A model generated the notes under the pieces. It did no database searches. It was not told the origin of the DNA and saw nothing but the letters and a program-made list of their open reading frames with translations. Positions 36,688-45,866 of a stretch of 64,000 nt of DNA are shown in pieces. The DNA is from Litoreibacter albidus (lineage in GTDB: Bacteria > Pseudomonadota > Alphaproteobacteria > Rhodobacterales > Rhodobacteraceae), in NCBI RefSeq assembly GCF_900107015.1, contig NZ_FNOI01000003.1, forward strand, positions 124,001 through 188,000, in the 5' to 3' direction. Each line of letters opens with the position of its first letter. Within the stretch, counting starts at the first letter, position 1. A program made the position numbers and the translations under genes.

Positions 36688-37908
36688 ATGAACGTCACTA
36701 CCCCTATTTCCGCGAAAGACGCCCCGGACATGGCCCGCTTCGACTGGGAGGACCCGTTTCGTCTGGAAGACCAGTTGACCGAGGACGAGCGCATGCTGCG
36801 CGACGCGGCGCGTAGCTTTGCCGAGACAGAGCTGGCCCCGAAGGTTATCGAGGCCTACCGCGAGGAAACCGTGGATCCGGGTATGTTCAAGGCGATGGGC
36901 TCTGCGGGGCTTTTGGGGCTGACTGTGCCGGAGGAATACGGCGGCTTGGGCGCGTCTTACGTGACCTACGGGCTGGTCGCGCGCGAGATCGAGCGGGTCG
37001 ATTCGGGCTACCGCTCCATGATGTCGGTGCAATCGTCGCTGGTGATGTACCCGATCTATGCCTACGGCTCCGAGGAGCAGCGCCAGAAATACCTGCCCGG
37101 CCTTGCGTCCGGTGACCTGATCGGCTGCTTTGGCCTGACCGAACCTGATGCGGGGTCCGACCCTGCGGGCATGAAAACCGTCGCCAAGAAAACCGACAGC
37201 GGCTATGTGCTGAACGGCGCGAAGATGTGGATTTCCAACGCCCCCTTCGCAGATGTGTTCGTGGTGTGGGCCAAATCCGAGGCCCACGGCGGTAAAATCC
37301 GTGGCTTCGTGCTGGACAAGGGCATGGACGGGCTATCTGCGCCAAAGATCGGCGGCAAGCTGTCGCTGCGGGCTTCCACCACCGGCGAGATCGTGATGAA
37401 GGACGTGGCCGTGGGCGACGACGCCTTGCTGCCGAATGTCGAGGGCTTGAAAGGCCCGTTCGGCTGCCTGAACCGCGCGCGGTATGGCATCTCTTGGGGC
37501 GTTCTTGGTGCTGCGGAGTTCTGCATGCACGCCGCGCGTCAGTACGGGCTGGACCGCAAGCAGTTCAACAAGCCGCTGGCGCAAACGCAGCTTTTCCAAA
37601 AGAAACTGGCGGACATGCTGACTGAGATCTCGCTCGGGATGCAGTCCTCCCTGCGTGTCGGACGCCTGATGGACGAAGGCCGCGCCGCGCCTGAGATGAT
37701 CTCCCTTGTGAAGCGCAACAACTGCGGCAAGGCGCTGGATATAGCGCGTATGTCGCGGGATATGCACGGCGGCAACGGCATCCAGGAGGATTACCAGATC
37801 ATGCGCCATATGGTGAACCTTGAGACGGTGAACACCTATGAGGGCACCCATGACGTGCACGCGCTGATTCTGGGGCGGGCTGTCACGGGGCTTCAGGCGT
37901 TTTTCTAA
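36688..37908 (+). CDS. gcdH: Glutaryl-CoA dehydrogenase
   Basis: 406 residues, acyl-CoA dehydrogenase fold. Catalytic Glu385 lies in [20 protein letters not shown], the placement found in glutaryl-CoA dehydrogenase. [16 protein letters not shown] and [16 protein letters not shown] form the flavin and substrate region, and [17 protein letters not shown] contains the conserved Arg that pairs with the distal carboxylate. It converts glutaryl-CoA to crotonyl-CoA with decarboxylation in Lys and Trp catabolism, passing electrons to ETF. Single gene, with a terminator 28 bases downstream. Confidence 0.93.
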   Translation: MNVTTPISAKDAPDMARFDWEDPFRLEDQLTEDERMLRDAARSFAETELAPKVIEAYREETVDPGMFKAMGSAGLLGLTVPEEYGGLGASYVTYGLVAREIERVDSGYRSMMSVQSSLVMYPIYAYGSEEQRQKYLPGLASGDLIGCFGLTEPDAGSDPAGMKTVAKKTDSGYVLNGAKMWISNAPFADVFVVWAKSEAHGGKIRGFVLDKGMDGLSAPKIGGKLSLRASTTGEIVMKDVAVGDDALLPNVEGLKGPFGCLNRARYGISWGVLGAAEFCMHAARQYGLDRKQFNKPLAQTQLFQKKLADMLTEISLGMQSSLRVGRLMDEGRAAPEMISLVKRNNCGKALDIARMSRDMHGGNGIQEDYQIMRHMVNLETVNTYEGTHDVHALILGRAVTGLQAFF

Positions 37909-37936
37909 AACGCCACGACATCAGAGATAAGGAGAT

Positions 37937-37963
37937 GGGGCGGCCGGTTGGCTGCCCCTTTTT
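37937..37963 (+). terminator. Intrinsic terminator after gcdH
   Basis: GGGGCGGCC (37937-37945) pairs with GGCTGCCCC (37950-37958) with one wobble, loop GGTT, then TTTTT. Confidence 0.8.
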
Positions 37964-38095
37964 CATGTGCGGCTTTGATGCGTGGTGGGGTGATCCGTCT
38001 ATTCCGATCTTTTTAGTCAGAAACCCTTGCATCCGTGCCAGATTATAGTAACCAATCAAAACAGTAAGAAATAAAACCTAAACTGGATCGCTAAA

Positions 38096-39118
38096 ATGAC
38101 CAAAACGCCTGCAACCTTCTCTCTTATTCTGGCCGCCACCCTTGGCGCAGCCATGCCCGCATTCGCCGAGGGCGAAGTTAACCTCTATTCGTCACGCCAT
38201 TATGACACCGACGAGCAGCTGTATTCCGACTTCACCAAAGCCACCGGCATCAAGATCAACCGTATCGAGGGCAAGGCGGACGAGCTGATCGCCCGTATGG
38301 AAGCCGAGGGCGCGAACTCCCCTGCCGACGTTTTGATCACGGTCGACACCTCCCGCCTAGAGCGCGCGAAGAACGCGGGCGTTCTGCAAGCGACTGACAG
38401 CGCGGTGTTGGAAGAAAGAATCCCCGCCAATCTGCAAGACAGCGACAACCAGTGGTTTGGCTTCTCGCAGCGTGCGCGCATCATCTTCTACGACAAAGCC
38501 ACCGTCACCAACCCGCCAGCGACCTACGCCGATCTGGCTGATCCGGCCTACAAAGGTTTGGTGTGCATCCGCTCCTCCACCAACACCTACAACCAGACAT
38601 TGCTGGCCTCGATCATCGAGAACAACGGCGCAGAGGCTGGTACGGCTTGGGCGCAGGGCGTTGTCGACAACATGGCGCGTGAGCCACAAGGCGGTGACAC
38701 GGACCAGCTGCGCGGCGTGATTTCCGGCGAGTGCGGCATCGCGGTTGCCAACACCTACTACTTCGCGCGTGCGATGAGCCAAGACGTCGACGGCGTGACC
38801 GCTGAGATCGACAAAATCGGCTGGGTGTTCCCAGACCAAGACGGTAACGGCGCGCATGTGAACCTGTCCGGCGGCGGCGTTGCGGCGCATGCGCCCAACA
38901 AAGAGAACGCGGTGAAGTTCCTGGAATACCTCGCGTCCGACTCGGCCCAGCAGTACTTCGCAGGCGGCAACAACGAATTCCCAGCCGTGGAAGGTGTTGA
39001 AACAACATCCGCCGTGCAGAAACTGGGTGATTTCAAAGCCGACGACGTGAGCCTGTCTGCCGTGGCAAAGCAGCTTCCGGCGGCGCTGGAAACCTTCAAT
39101 CAGGTTGGCTGGAAATAA
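38096..39118 (+). CDS. Iron(III) ABC transporter substrate-binding protein
   Basis: 340 residues. The signal peptide ends at PAFAEG near residue 24. The mature protein starts EVNLYSSRHYDTDEQLYSDF, and the tandem tyrosines Tyr221-Tyr222 in ANTYYFARAM match the iron-binding pair of FbpA/FutA-type ferric-binding proteins. It collects Fe3+ in the periplasm for the permease encoded convergently next door. No certain Fur, Irr or RirA box could be defined upstream. The 187-base upstream gap carries its promoter. A perfect hairpin terminator follows. Confidence 0.92.
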   Translation: MTKTPATFSLILAATLGAAMPAFAEGEVNLYSSRHYDTDEQLYSDFTKATGIKINRIEGKADELIARMEAEGANSPADVLITVDTSRLERAKNAGVLQATDSAVLEERIPANLQDSDNQWFGFSQRARIIFYDKATVTNPPATYADLADPAYKGLVCIRSSTNTYNQTLLASIIENNGAEAGTAWAQGVVDNMAREPQGGDTDQLRGVISGECGIAVANTYYFARAMSQDVDGVTAEIDKIGWVFPDQDGNGAHVNLSGGGVAAHAPNKENAVKFLEYLASDSAQQYFAGGNNEFPAVEGVETTSAVQKLGDFKADDVSLSAVAKQLPAALETFNQVGWK

Positions 39119-39145
39119 GTCTCCCGACTATTCCGGCACACATGG

Positions 39146-39175
39146 AAGGCGCGGTGGGCAACCACCGCGCCTTTT
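39146..39175. terminator. Intrinsic terminator shared by iron transport genes
   Basis: AAGGCGCGGTGG (39146-39157) pairs perfectly with CCACCGCGCCTT (39162-39173), loop GCAA, followed by TT. It lies between convergent genes and could serve both directions. Confidence 0.85.
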
Positions 39176-39187
39176 ATATTGCCTCTA

Positions 39188-40837
39188 TTAGCGGCGCCCG
39201 ACTTGGCGGCAGATCAAGATGACGGGCAAAAGGCCAATGGCCACGATCACCAAAGACGGCACCGCCGCGCCCTCCAACCGCTCGTCCGACGCCAGCCGGT
39301 AGGCTTGCACGGCCAGCGTGTCATAGTTGAACGGGCGCAGGATCAAGGTGGCTGGCAGCTCTTTCATCACATCCACGAACACGATCAAAAGCGCAGTGAG
39401 CAAGCTGGGCCGCAAGATCGGCAGGTGCACACGGCGCAAGGTGCCGAAGGCTGTTTGCCCCAAGGCGCGGGACGCCATGTCCATATTGGCGTTCACCGCC
39501 ACCTGCCCGCCTTCATATGCGCCAAGTGCGGCGGCAAGGAAGCGGATCATATAGGCGGCGACCAGCAACCAGATGGAGCCGGTGATCAGCAGCCCCGTGG
39601 AGACATCGAACGTGGCACGCATCCATGCGTCCAGCGCGTTGTCGAAATTCGCAAAAGGCACCATCAGGCCCACCGCGATAACGCCCCCCGGCACCGCATA
39701 GCCGAGCCGCGCGATAGAGGACGACAGCCGCGACACCGGCCCGTCGTCCAGGCGTTGCAAGTAGCCCAGTGTGACCGCCGCGATCAGCGTGACCACGGCG
39801 GCGATCGTCGCCAAGGTGACCGAGTTCCATATAAAGCCAAGGTAGCGCGGGGAGAGCAAGTCCTGCTCCCCGCCGAACCCCATGATCAAAAGCGCCGTGC
39901 CGGGCACGATCCAGCCCAGCAGAACCGGAATGGCGCAGAGCGCGGTGGCCCCCCATTTGGCCCAACCGCTCAGCTCTATCGCGGCCATCGGCTCTTGGTG
40001 TTTGGAGCTGTCGTGGTATTTTGCGCGGCCACGGCTGGACCGCTCCAACACCGCTAGAACAAGCGCCACCGCCAAAATGCCTGACGCCAGTTGCGCCGCT
40101 CCCGCGCGGTCCCCCAAGGAGAACCAGCTGGTGTAGATGCCTGTGGCGAAGGTTTGCACCCCGAAATAAGCGACGGTGCCAAAGTCGGCGATGGTTTCCA
40201 TCACCGTGAGCAAAACACCCGACGCAATCGCTGGGCGCGCCATCGGGATCGACACCCGCAAGAACGCCTGCCACGGCGATTTGCCCAAAGCACGCGCCGC
40301 CAGAAAAGACGTGGCACTTTGCTGCAAGAACGCGGCGCGGGCCAGCAGGTAGACATAGGGGTAAAGCACCAAGATCAGCATAACCGCCGCCCCGCTGAGG
40401 GAGCGGATCTCGGGGAACCAATAGTCGCGCGGCCCCCACCCCGTAACGTCACGCAGCGTTGATTGCACGATGCCCGGATGGTCCAGAAGATGGGTATAGG
40501 CATAGGCCAGAACATAGGCGGGGAACGCGAGCGGGATGACCAGCGCGATTTCCAGCACCCGACGACCGGGGAATTCGGCCATGGTGACCAGCCACGCGGC
40601 CCCCGTCCCCAGTAACAGCGTGCCGATGGATACCATCAACACCAGCAGCGCGGTGGTTGCGGTGTAGCGCCCCATCACCGTGTTGGCCAAGTGTTGCAGC
40701 GTGTCGCTGCCGCCTGTCACAGCAGCCAAAGCCACGGCAATCATCGGCAGCAGACACATCGCCGCCAGAACAACGGCAGCGCGGCGCAGGCTTTTGGGGC
40801 CTTGCATGGTTTGTTTATGGCGTTTCAGATTAAACAT
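39188..40837 (-). CDS. Iron(III) ABC transporter permease, fused double-domain
   Basis: 549 residues with about 12 membrane helices. Two binding-protein-dependent permease domains lie in tandem, as usual for FbpB/SfuB. Each has an EAA-like loop: AARALGKSPWQAFLRVSIPMARPAI in the first and ASRALGQTAFGTLRRVHLPILRPSL in the second. It should pair with the upstream-facing ferric-binding protein. The ATPase subunit is not in the window. Start MFNLKRHK at 40837 was kept; MQGPKSL at 40807 is equally possible. Confidence 0.92.
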   Translation of the reverse strand: MFNLKRHKQTMQGPKSLRRAAVVLAAMCLLPMIAVALAAVTGGSDTLQHLANTVMGRYTATTALLVLMVSIGTLLLGTGAAWLVTMAEFPGRRVLEIALVIPLAFPAYVLAYAYTHLLDHPGIVQSTLRDVTGWGPRDYWFPEIRSLSGAAVMLILVLYPYVYLLARAAFLQQSATSFLAARALGKSPWQAFLRVSIPMARPAIASGVLLTVMETIADFGTVAYFGVQTFATGIYTSWFSLGDRAGAAQLASGILAVALVLAVLERSSRGRAKYHDSSKHQEPMAAIELSGWAKWGATALCAIPVLLGWIVPGTALLIMGFGGEQDLLSPRYLGFIWNSVTLATIAAVVTLIAAVTLGYLQRLDDGPVSRLSSSIARLGYAVPGGVIAVGLMVPFANFDNALDAWMRATFDVSTGLLITGSIWLLVAAYMIRFLAAALGAYEGGQVAVNANMDMASRALGQTAFGTLRRVHLPILRPSLLTALLIVFVDVMKELPATLILRPFNYDTLAVQAYRLASDERLEGAAVPSLVIVAIGLLPVILICRQVGRR

Positions 40838-40900
40838 TTACCCGTCTGTACAAGTGCTGGCAGATGATGGGAAGGCATCGCCAACAAAAACACTCAGGCT

Positions 40901-43174
40901 CTAATGCGTCGTTTTGACCTTCTCGACGGTAAAGAAGAAATCCTCCGGCACATCTTCCATCAACGCCACCTCGTCCGGCACCACATCCGGCCCCGCCAAA
41001 AACACGTTGGCCCCGAAGTAATTGTGCATGCGGGCAAGGTTTTCCATGCGCTTTCCGGTCAGGTCTTTGTAGAAGTTGGCGTAGTTGTCCGTCGCCTTCA
41101 GCTCCGCGATCTTTTCGCGGTGCTTACCCACGGAATACTCATGCGCGGCGCGCAGCTCTGGGTCGGACATCAAGCGGTCAAACTCCGCTTGCACAAGCGG
41201 CAGCTTCGTCTGGGCGGAGTTGTTGAACTCCCAGTTGTTATTCATTCGAAACCAGTAGCTTAGCCCCTGATCTCGGTCCACGTGGTTCACCCGCCCACGG
41301 TCGCGCTTGACCAGAAAGCTCTCGGCGGAGCGCACGGCATAGTGGTTCAGCGACACAAGATCATAACCATAACTGTCGGTCGTCGAGCGCCAGCCGTTGC
41401 GGATCAGTTTCTTCGGCATCGGCTTGCCGGAGCCATTGACCCATTTGATCTTGTCCCACAGGTCCGGCTTCAGGCCCTTGGGCCGGTGGACACCCATCTT
41501 TTTGTAAATGCCGATGTTGCGAAACAGCGTCTTGAACCCCCACGCCTGATGCGGCTTTCGGCACAGTTCCGGCGCGCATTGGGTGAACTGGTTGATCAGA
41601 AATTCGTCTTTGTATTCATGCACATCGGCGTTCCCATAAAGACGCCACGTCAGGGAAATCATGTTGGCGTCGCCAACCGCCTTATAGAGATCCTCCAGCT
41701 TGCCCTCGCCCACGTGGATGTTGATGAATTCATCAACGTCCATGGAAATCGCCCAGCCCGCGTTCTTGAACACATCCTCACGGCCTGCCGCGTCCAGCGC
41801 CCAGTGCTGGGGCTTCAAATCCGTGCCCGCGAACTTGTTGTCGCGGCGTTGCAGGATGCCGCGCGCTTGCAGCAGGTCCAGCAACTCGTCGGTGCCGTCG
41901 TTGCAGTCGTTGGTATAGACAAGAAAGTCATCCACCCCGATCGCACGGTGATAGGCGACCCATTCAAGGATGAACGGCCCCTCGTTTTTCATGCAGGTGA
42001 TGATCGCGGTGCGCCCGCCATCCTTGGCCTTGCCCGCTGGCTCATCCATCTTGCTTTCGGGCGGTCGCACCGGTTTGTGGTCCCAGATGTCGCGGGCCAT
42101 TTCCAGCAGATGCGCGTCCTCAATCAGGGAAGTTTTCGGCACCAGTTCAGCGGCGGAGTTCTTCGGATGGCGTATCGCCATCGCCCGCAAAAACCCCATC
42201 GTTTCATCGGGTTGTGGCTCCGCATCCACGATACGCACGAACCGCCACACCTTGTCACTGCCCAGCCGTGACGGGGCCACGCACCAACGGCGATTGGCGC
42301 GCGGGTTGTCGAACTGGCGGCAGATGTGGTCGCCAAATTTGGGCTTCTTTTTCGGACGCACCCGCCACGGGTAGATGCGTTGCCCGATCAGTTGAATGAC
42401 CCCGACGGAGGTTTCGTGAACCGCCTCAAATGGGGTCGCGTCAAGCACCAGTAAATCCGTCAGATCCAGATTCATCACCGCGCGCGCACGGCTCAGGAAC
42501 CGCCATTTCGCCCATTCGTAAAGCGACAGCTCCGCCAGTGGGGCAATCTGCGGATCGCTTGGCAGCTCCTCCATCCGGTCCTTACCGGGGGCATCGGGGG
42601 CGTTGAACGGGTGATGCGCGGGCGGAAGCGTCGCGTGCCCCAGTGGCGCGCGGGACTTCACATGCACCAATCGGCGCAGGCCAACCTCCGCCGCAAGCTT
42701 CTTAAATTTGCGCTCGAACCCGCTCTCTTTATTGGGTTTTTCGCGATCTATCATCAGCACAGCTTGCAGCCCGTGCCCCGTCACATGATAGCGCAGCCAA
42801 TCCTCGATCACCTCTATCGGCTCACCGTTCCGCTCGACCATGCAGACGTTCATGTCTTCGAATAAATCGGTCTCCGGCGCCTGTACCGGAAGGGTTAAAG
42901 TCCCGTTTTGCAGCGCCATGTCGATCTGGTCAGAGGGCGCGGCGGCGGTGCCGATAAACATCGGCCCGCCGTTAATCATTTTCGCCTCCGAGAAGGCCGC
43001 GCAGCCCTCTCTGGCCTTGGGGTCAAACTGGTCGTAGGTGGTGCCGGTCTTGAAGAACACCCGCAGCCCCATACCGCCTACGGGGTCTTCCCAGCCGATA
43101 CAGTCAAGCGCCACAAGGCCTTGATCCTCAACAACATTCAGTTCGCGCTTTAGATATATATCAGTTTGAGCCAT
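40901..43174 (-). CDS. Large glycosyltransferase with tandem GT-A-like domains
   Basis: 757 residues from ATG 43174, overlapping the previous gene by 14 bases. The C-terminal half (about 388-700) is a GT2/GT92-like transferase: TAIITCMKNEGPFILEWVAY, FLVYTNDCNDGT, the metal motif DVDEF at 479-483, and the acceptor-side signature LNHYAVRSAESFLVKRDRGR. The N-terminal half (108-330) repeats the same plan weakly: NVCMVERNGEPIEVIEDWLRYH, then ARAVMNLDLTDLLVL where DxDEF should be, suggesting an inactive duplicate. No signal peptide or membrane helix, so cytosolic or peripheral. Substrate unknown; context suggests a surface polysaccharide. Confidence 0.8.
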   Translation of the reverse strand: MAQTDIYLKRELNVVEDQGLVALDCIGWEDPVGGMGLRVFFKTGTTYDQFDPKAREGCAAFSEAKMINGGPMFIGTAAAPSDQIDMALQNGTLTLPVQAPETDLFEDMNVCMVERNGEPIEVIEDWLRYHVTGHGLQAVLMIDREKPNKESGFERKFKKLAAEVGLRRLVHVKSRAPLGHATLPPAHHPFNAPDAPGKDRMEELPSDPQIAPLAELSLYEWAKWRFLSRARAVMNLDLTDLLVLDATPFEAVHETSVGVIQLIGQRIYPWRVRPKKKPKFGDHICRQFDNPRANRRWCVAPSRLGSDKVWRFVRIVDAEPQPDETMGFLRAMAIRHPKNSAAELVPKTSLIEDAHLLEMARDIWDHKPVRPPESKMDEPAGKAKDGGRTAIITCMKNEGPFILEWVAYHRAIGVDDFLVYTNDCNDGTDELLDLLQARGILQRRDNKFAGTDLKPQHWALDAAGREDVFKNAGWAISMDVDEFINIHVGEGKLEDLYKAVGDANMISLTWRLYGNADVHEYKDEFLINQFTQCAPELCRKPHQAWGFKTLFRNIGIYKKMGVHRPKGLKPDLWDKIKWVNGSGKPMPKKLIRNGWRSTTDSYGYDLVSLNHYAVRSAESFLVKRDRGRVNHVDRDQGLSYWFRMNNNWEFNNSAQTKLPLVQAEFDRLMSDPELRAAHEYSVGKHREKIAELKATDNYANFYKDLTGKRMENLARMHNYFGANVFLAGPDVVPDEVALMEDVPEDFFFTVEKVKTTH

Positions 43175-44192
43175 GGACCCGTCCATAGCGCGTGATCAGG
43201 TCGAGCGCCACCGCATCCGGCAGATGCGCGGCCCCTTCCGCCAGCAATAACCGCCCGTAGAGCTTCAACGCCTCCGGCTCCTGCATTAACACCTCGAACC
43301 GTGCGCGGTGCCACGCGCGGCACGCGGCTTGCGCCTGCTCCACCCCGTCTATGTCCAGAAATTCCGCCGAAACGGCCTGCGTTGCGGCGGCCATATGCGA
43401 AATTGTCCGGTCTTCGACGGTGTTGAAATTCCGCTCCACCCAATACGTCAGGTCGATCTGTTTTTGCTGGTGGTTTGGCAAGCCACGCCCCCGCTTCAGC
43501 ATGAAGTCTGCGGCCGAGCGCACGGAATAATGGTTCAGCTGCACCAGATCGCGGGCAATCGGTTTGCCCCAATGCATGATCTGGCCGTCGTTCTCGGCCA
43601 AGCTGTCCGGCACCGCCGCGCCAGAGCCATCCACAATGCGCGGCGGCGCGTGGCGGGTCGGGTTCTTTTGCTTCGGGCGGTGCACGCCAAGTTGGCGGAA
43701 CGGCCCGTCACGGCGAAAAAGAGATTTGAAGTAGCTGCCGATCGCGGGATACAGCAAGGTTTCGGGGGCGGCGCGGGTGAACCGCGCGGTCGTCGGCTCC
43801 TCCGACATATGTGCGTGACCTGCGTGTCCGAATAGCCGCCACGGCAGTAAAATCATATCGGCATTCGCCTGATCTATCAGATCAGCTATGCCATGCAACG
43901 CACTGTCTAAATTGATAAATTCATCACAGTCCAAACAGGCAACCCAATCCGCGCCCGTCACCAGCGGGTGATCCCAAGCGGCCTTCAGGGCACGCCATTG
44001 CGGGGGCTTTTTGCCATCCTCCAGCGGAACATGCGTGACGCAAGGCAGCAGGTTCAACAACGCCTCCGTCCCGTCCTCGCAATCGTTGGTATAGACGAGG
44101 AAATCGCTCACCCCCGCCGCGCGGTGATGGGCGATCCATTCCGGCAGGTGCGGCCCTTCATTGCGCATCGTCGTGACGAGTGTGATTTTCAT
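43161..44192 (-). CDS. GT2/GT92-like glycosyltransferase
   Basis: 343 residues from ATG 44192. MKITLVTTMRNEGPHLPEWIAHHRAAGVSDFLVYTNDCEDGT begins the nucleotide-sugar fold, the metal motif DCDEF is at 88-92, and the C-terminal signature is LNHYSVRSAADFMLKRGRG. It is a paralogue of the C-terminal domain of the next gene and of the enzyme at 45863. The order and overlap show cotranscription with the large transferase. The donor and acceptor cannot be told from sequence. Confidence 0.85.
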   Translation of the reverse strand: MKITLVTTMRNEGPHLPEWIAHHRAAGVSDFLVYTNDCEDGTEALLNLLPCVTHVPLEDGKKPPQWRALKAAWDHPLVTGADWVACLDCDEFINLDSALHGIADLIDQANADMILLPWRLFGHAGHAHMSEEPTTARFTRAAPETLLYPAIGSYFKSLFRRDGPFRQLGVHRPKQKNPTRHAPPRIVDGSGAAVPDSLAENDGQIMHWGKPIARDLVQLNHYSVRSAADFMLKRGRGLPNHQQKQIDLTYWVERNFNTVEDRTISHMAAATQAVSAEFLDIDGVEQAQAACRAWHRARFEVLMQEPEALKLYGRLLLAEGAAHLPDAVALDLITRYGRVHGSN

Positions 44193-44330
44193 ATGACGCC
44201 TGTTGCCCTTACGACCCGTTTTCCCCGTGAAACGAATCACTTTTCCTTGCGTTTTAACCTCTCCTCGGTAAGAATCGAAACAATCATAAAAACGGGCGGA
44301 GATTGAACTCGCTCATGAGAGGCAGATAAC
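44193..44330. promoter_or_regulatory. Divergent promoter region of the glycan cluster
   Basis: The 138-base gap separates the two minus-strand transferases from the four plus-strand genes. It is more AT-rich around 44225-44300 than its flanks. It must hold both promoters, but no single -10/-35 pair or operator stands out. Confidence 0.4.
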
Positions 44331-45866
44331 GTGTCCAAAGACTATGCAATTGCCCAGCTGTGGATCGGCGGCAATCTTTCCTACATGGAGCAACTGTGCG
44401 CCGTGTCCTTCCGCGACGCGGGCCACCACGTCAAAATGTATACCTACGGCGACGTCGGCAACATCCCCGACGGGATCGAGATTTGCGACGCGAACGAGAT
44501 CATGCCCCTCGGCAACGTCATCGCGCACAAGCGCACCGGCTCCCCTGCTCCGCAGGCGGACAAGTGGCGCTACAACATGCTGGCAAAAACCGACGACCAG
44601 ATTTGGGCCGACACCGACGCCTATTGCGTGAAGCGCTTCACCACCTCGAACGGCCACTTCCACGGCTGGGAAAGCGACCGCCACATCAACAACGGCGTTG
44701 TTGGCCTGCCCGCTGACAGCGATACATTGGCCGGATTGATCGACTTTACGTCTGACGAATATGCGATCCCTGATTGGTTCTCTGAAGACCTGAAAGAGGA
44801 GATGCGCCAGAAGAAGGCCGCAGGCGACCCCGTCCACGTGGGGGAGCAATCTTGGGGCGTTTGGGGTCCGCAGGCGCTGACCCACTTCCTGCACAAAACC
44901 GGCGAGCACAAATACGCAATGCCGATAGAGGCGCTGTTCCCGATCAGCTTCAAAAAGCGTCGCATGATGCTGAAGCCGAACATGGACCTCAGCCATTATG
45001 TCACCGACAACACGCTCTCCATCCACTTCTGGGGTCGCCGGATGCGCATGCGCATCATCGAGCGCGAAAACGGCGAGCCGCACCCTGACAGCTTGATCGG
45101 CAAGCTTCTGACCAAGCATAAGATCGTGCCGTCCGACGCGCCGCTGCCAAAGTCGAACCCGCATAAGCCGAAAGAGGCGAAGATGATCCCTGGCACCTCC
45201 ATCCCCGAGGTGACCAACGAAGACCGTAAAGGGCGCGGAATCGTCAATCTGACCGACATGGCAGACGCGCGCGGCTTGGATCAGGGCAGTGGAAAGCACC
45301 GCTTCACCGAACTCTACCAGATGCTGTTCAACCCGCTGCGCACCCGCGCTATTCACATGGGCCTCTTGGGGCTGAGCGAGCCTGACGCCGTTGCGATGTG
45401 GCTGGAGTATCTGTCCAAAGCCAAGCTGACGGGCATTGATGCGGACGGTTTCGCGGGCGACAAGGATGCGCGGTTAAAGACCATTCGCGCCACGTCCGAC
45501 AGCGTTGAAACGCTGGAGCGGGCCACCGCCAAAAGTGATCCCTTCGATGTGGTTCTCGACGATGCGTCCCATGCGTCCCACCACCAGCAACATGCCTTTA
45601 CCGCGCTGTTTCCAAAGCTGAAATCGGGCGGGCTTTATATTATCGAGGATTTGCGGTTCCAACCAAAACAGCTGGAAAAATCCGGCTATCCCCGCACCGC
45701 AGTGCTGTTCCAAAACTATCTGCGTGAAGGTGGCTTTGCCCACCCCGACCCCGACATCCAAGACGCGTTGAACGGCTTTCGCGCCGACTTCTCCGGCTGC
45801 TTCATCTTCCAAGCGCAGTGGCACAAAGACAAACGTGATCAAGTGTTGGTGGTGCACAAGCGATGA
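44331..45866 (+). CDS. Glycosyltransferase-methyltransferase fusion protein
   Basis: 511 residues from GTG 44331 with GAGAGG upstream. Residues 1-290 resemble DXD sugar transferases of the capsule/Och1 type: IAQLWIGGNLSYMEQLC, QADKWRYNML (75-84), the metal motif ADTDAY (93-98) and INNGVVGLP (119-127). Residues about 300-511 resemble class I SAM O-methyltransferases of the MycE/demethylmacrocin group: GSGKHRFTELYQMLFNPLR, LTGIDADGF, and FDVVLDDASHASHHQQHAFTALFPKLKSGG. The glycine-rich SAM loop is altered (IHMGLLGLSEPD), so activity is uncertain. It is coupled to the next gene through ATGA. Confidence 0.75.
   Translation: MSKDYAIAQLWIGGNLSYMEQLCAVSFRDAGHHVKMYTYGDVGNIPDGIEICDANEIMPLGNVIAHKRTGSPAPQADKWRYNMLAKTDDQIWADTDAYCVKRFTTSNGHFHGWESDRHINNGVVGLPADSDTLAGLIDFTSDEYAIPDWFSEDLKEEMRQKKAAGDPVHVGEQSWGVWGPQALTHFLHKTGEHKYAMPIEALFPISFKKRRMMLKPNMDLSHYVTDNTLSIHFWGRRMRMRIIERENGEPHPDSLIGKLLTKHKIVPSDAPLPKSNPHKPKEAKMIPGTSIPEVTNEDRKGRGIVNLTDMADARGLDQGSGKHRFTELYQMLFNPLRTRAIHMGLLGLSEPDAVAMWLEYLSKAKLTGIDADGFAGDKDARLKTIRATSDSVETLERATAKSDPFDVVLDDASHASHHQQHAFTALFPKLKSGGLYIIEDLRFQPKQLEKSGYPRTAVLFQNYLREGGFAHPDPDIQDALNGFRADFSGCFIFQAQWHKDKRDQVLVVHKR

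Noticed and set aside
37990-38095. An iron-regulator box upstream of the ferric-binding protein
   Set aside because: Regulation by iron is expected, but no match to a Fur, Irr or RirA site was convincing by eye.
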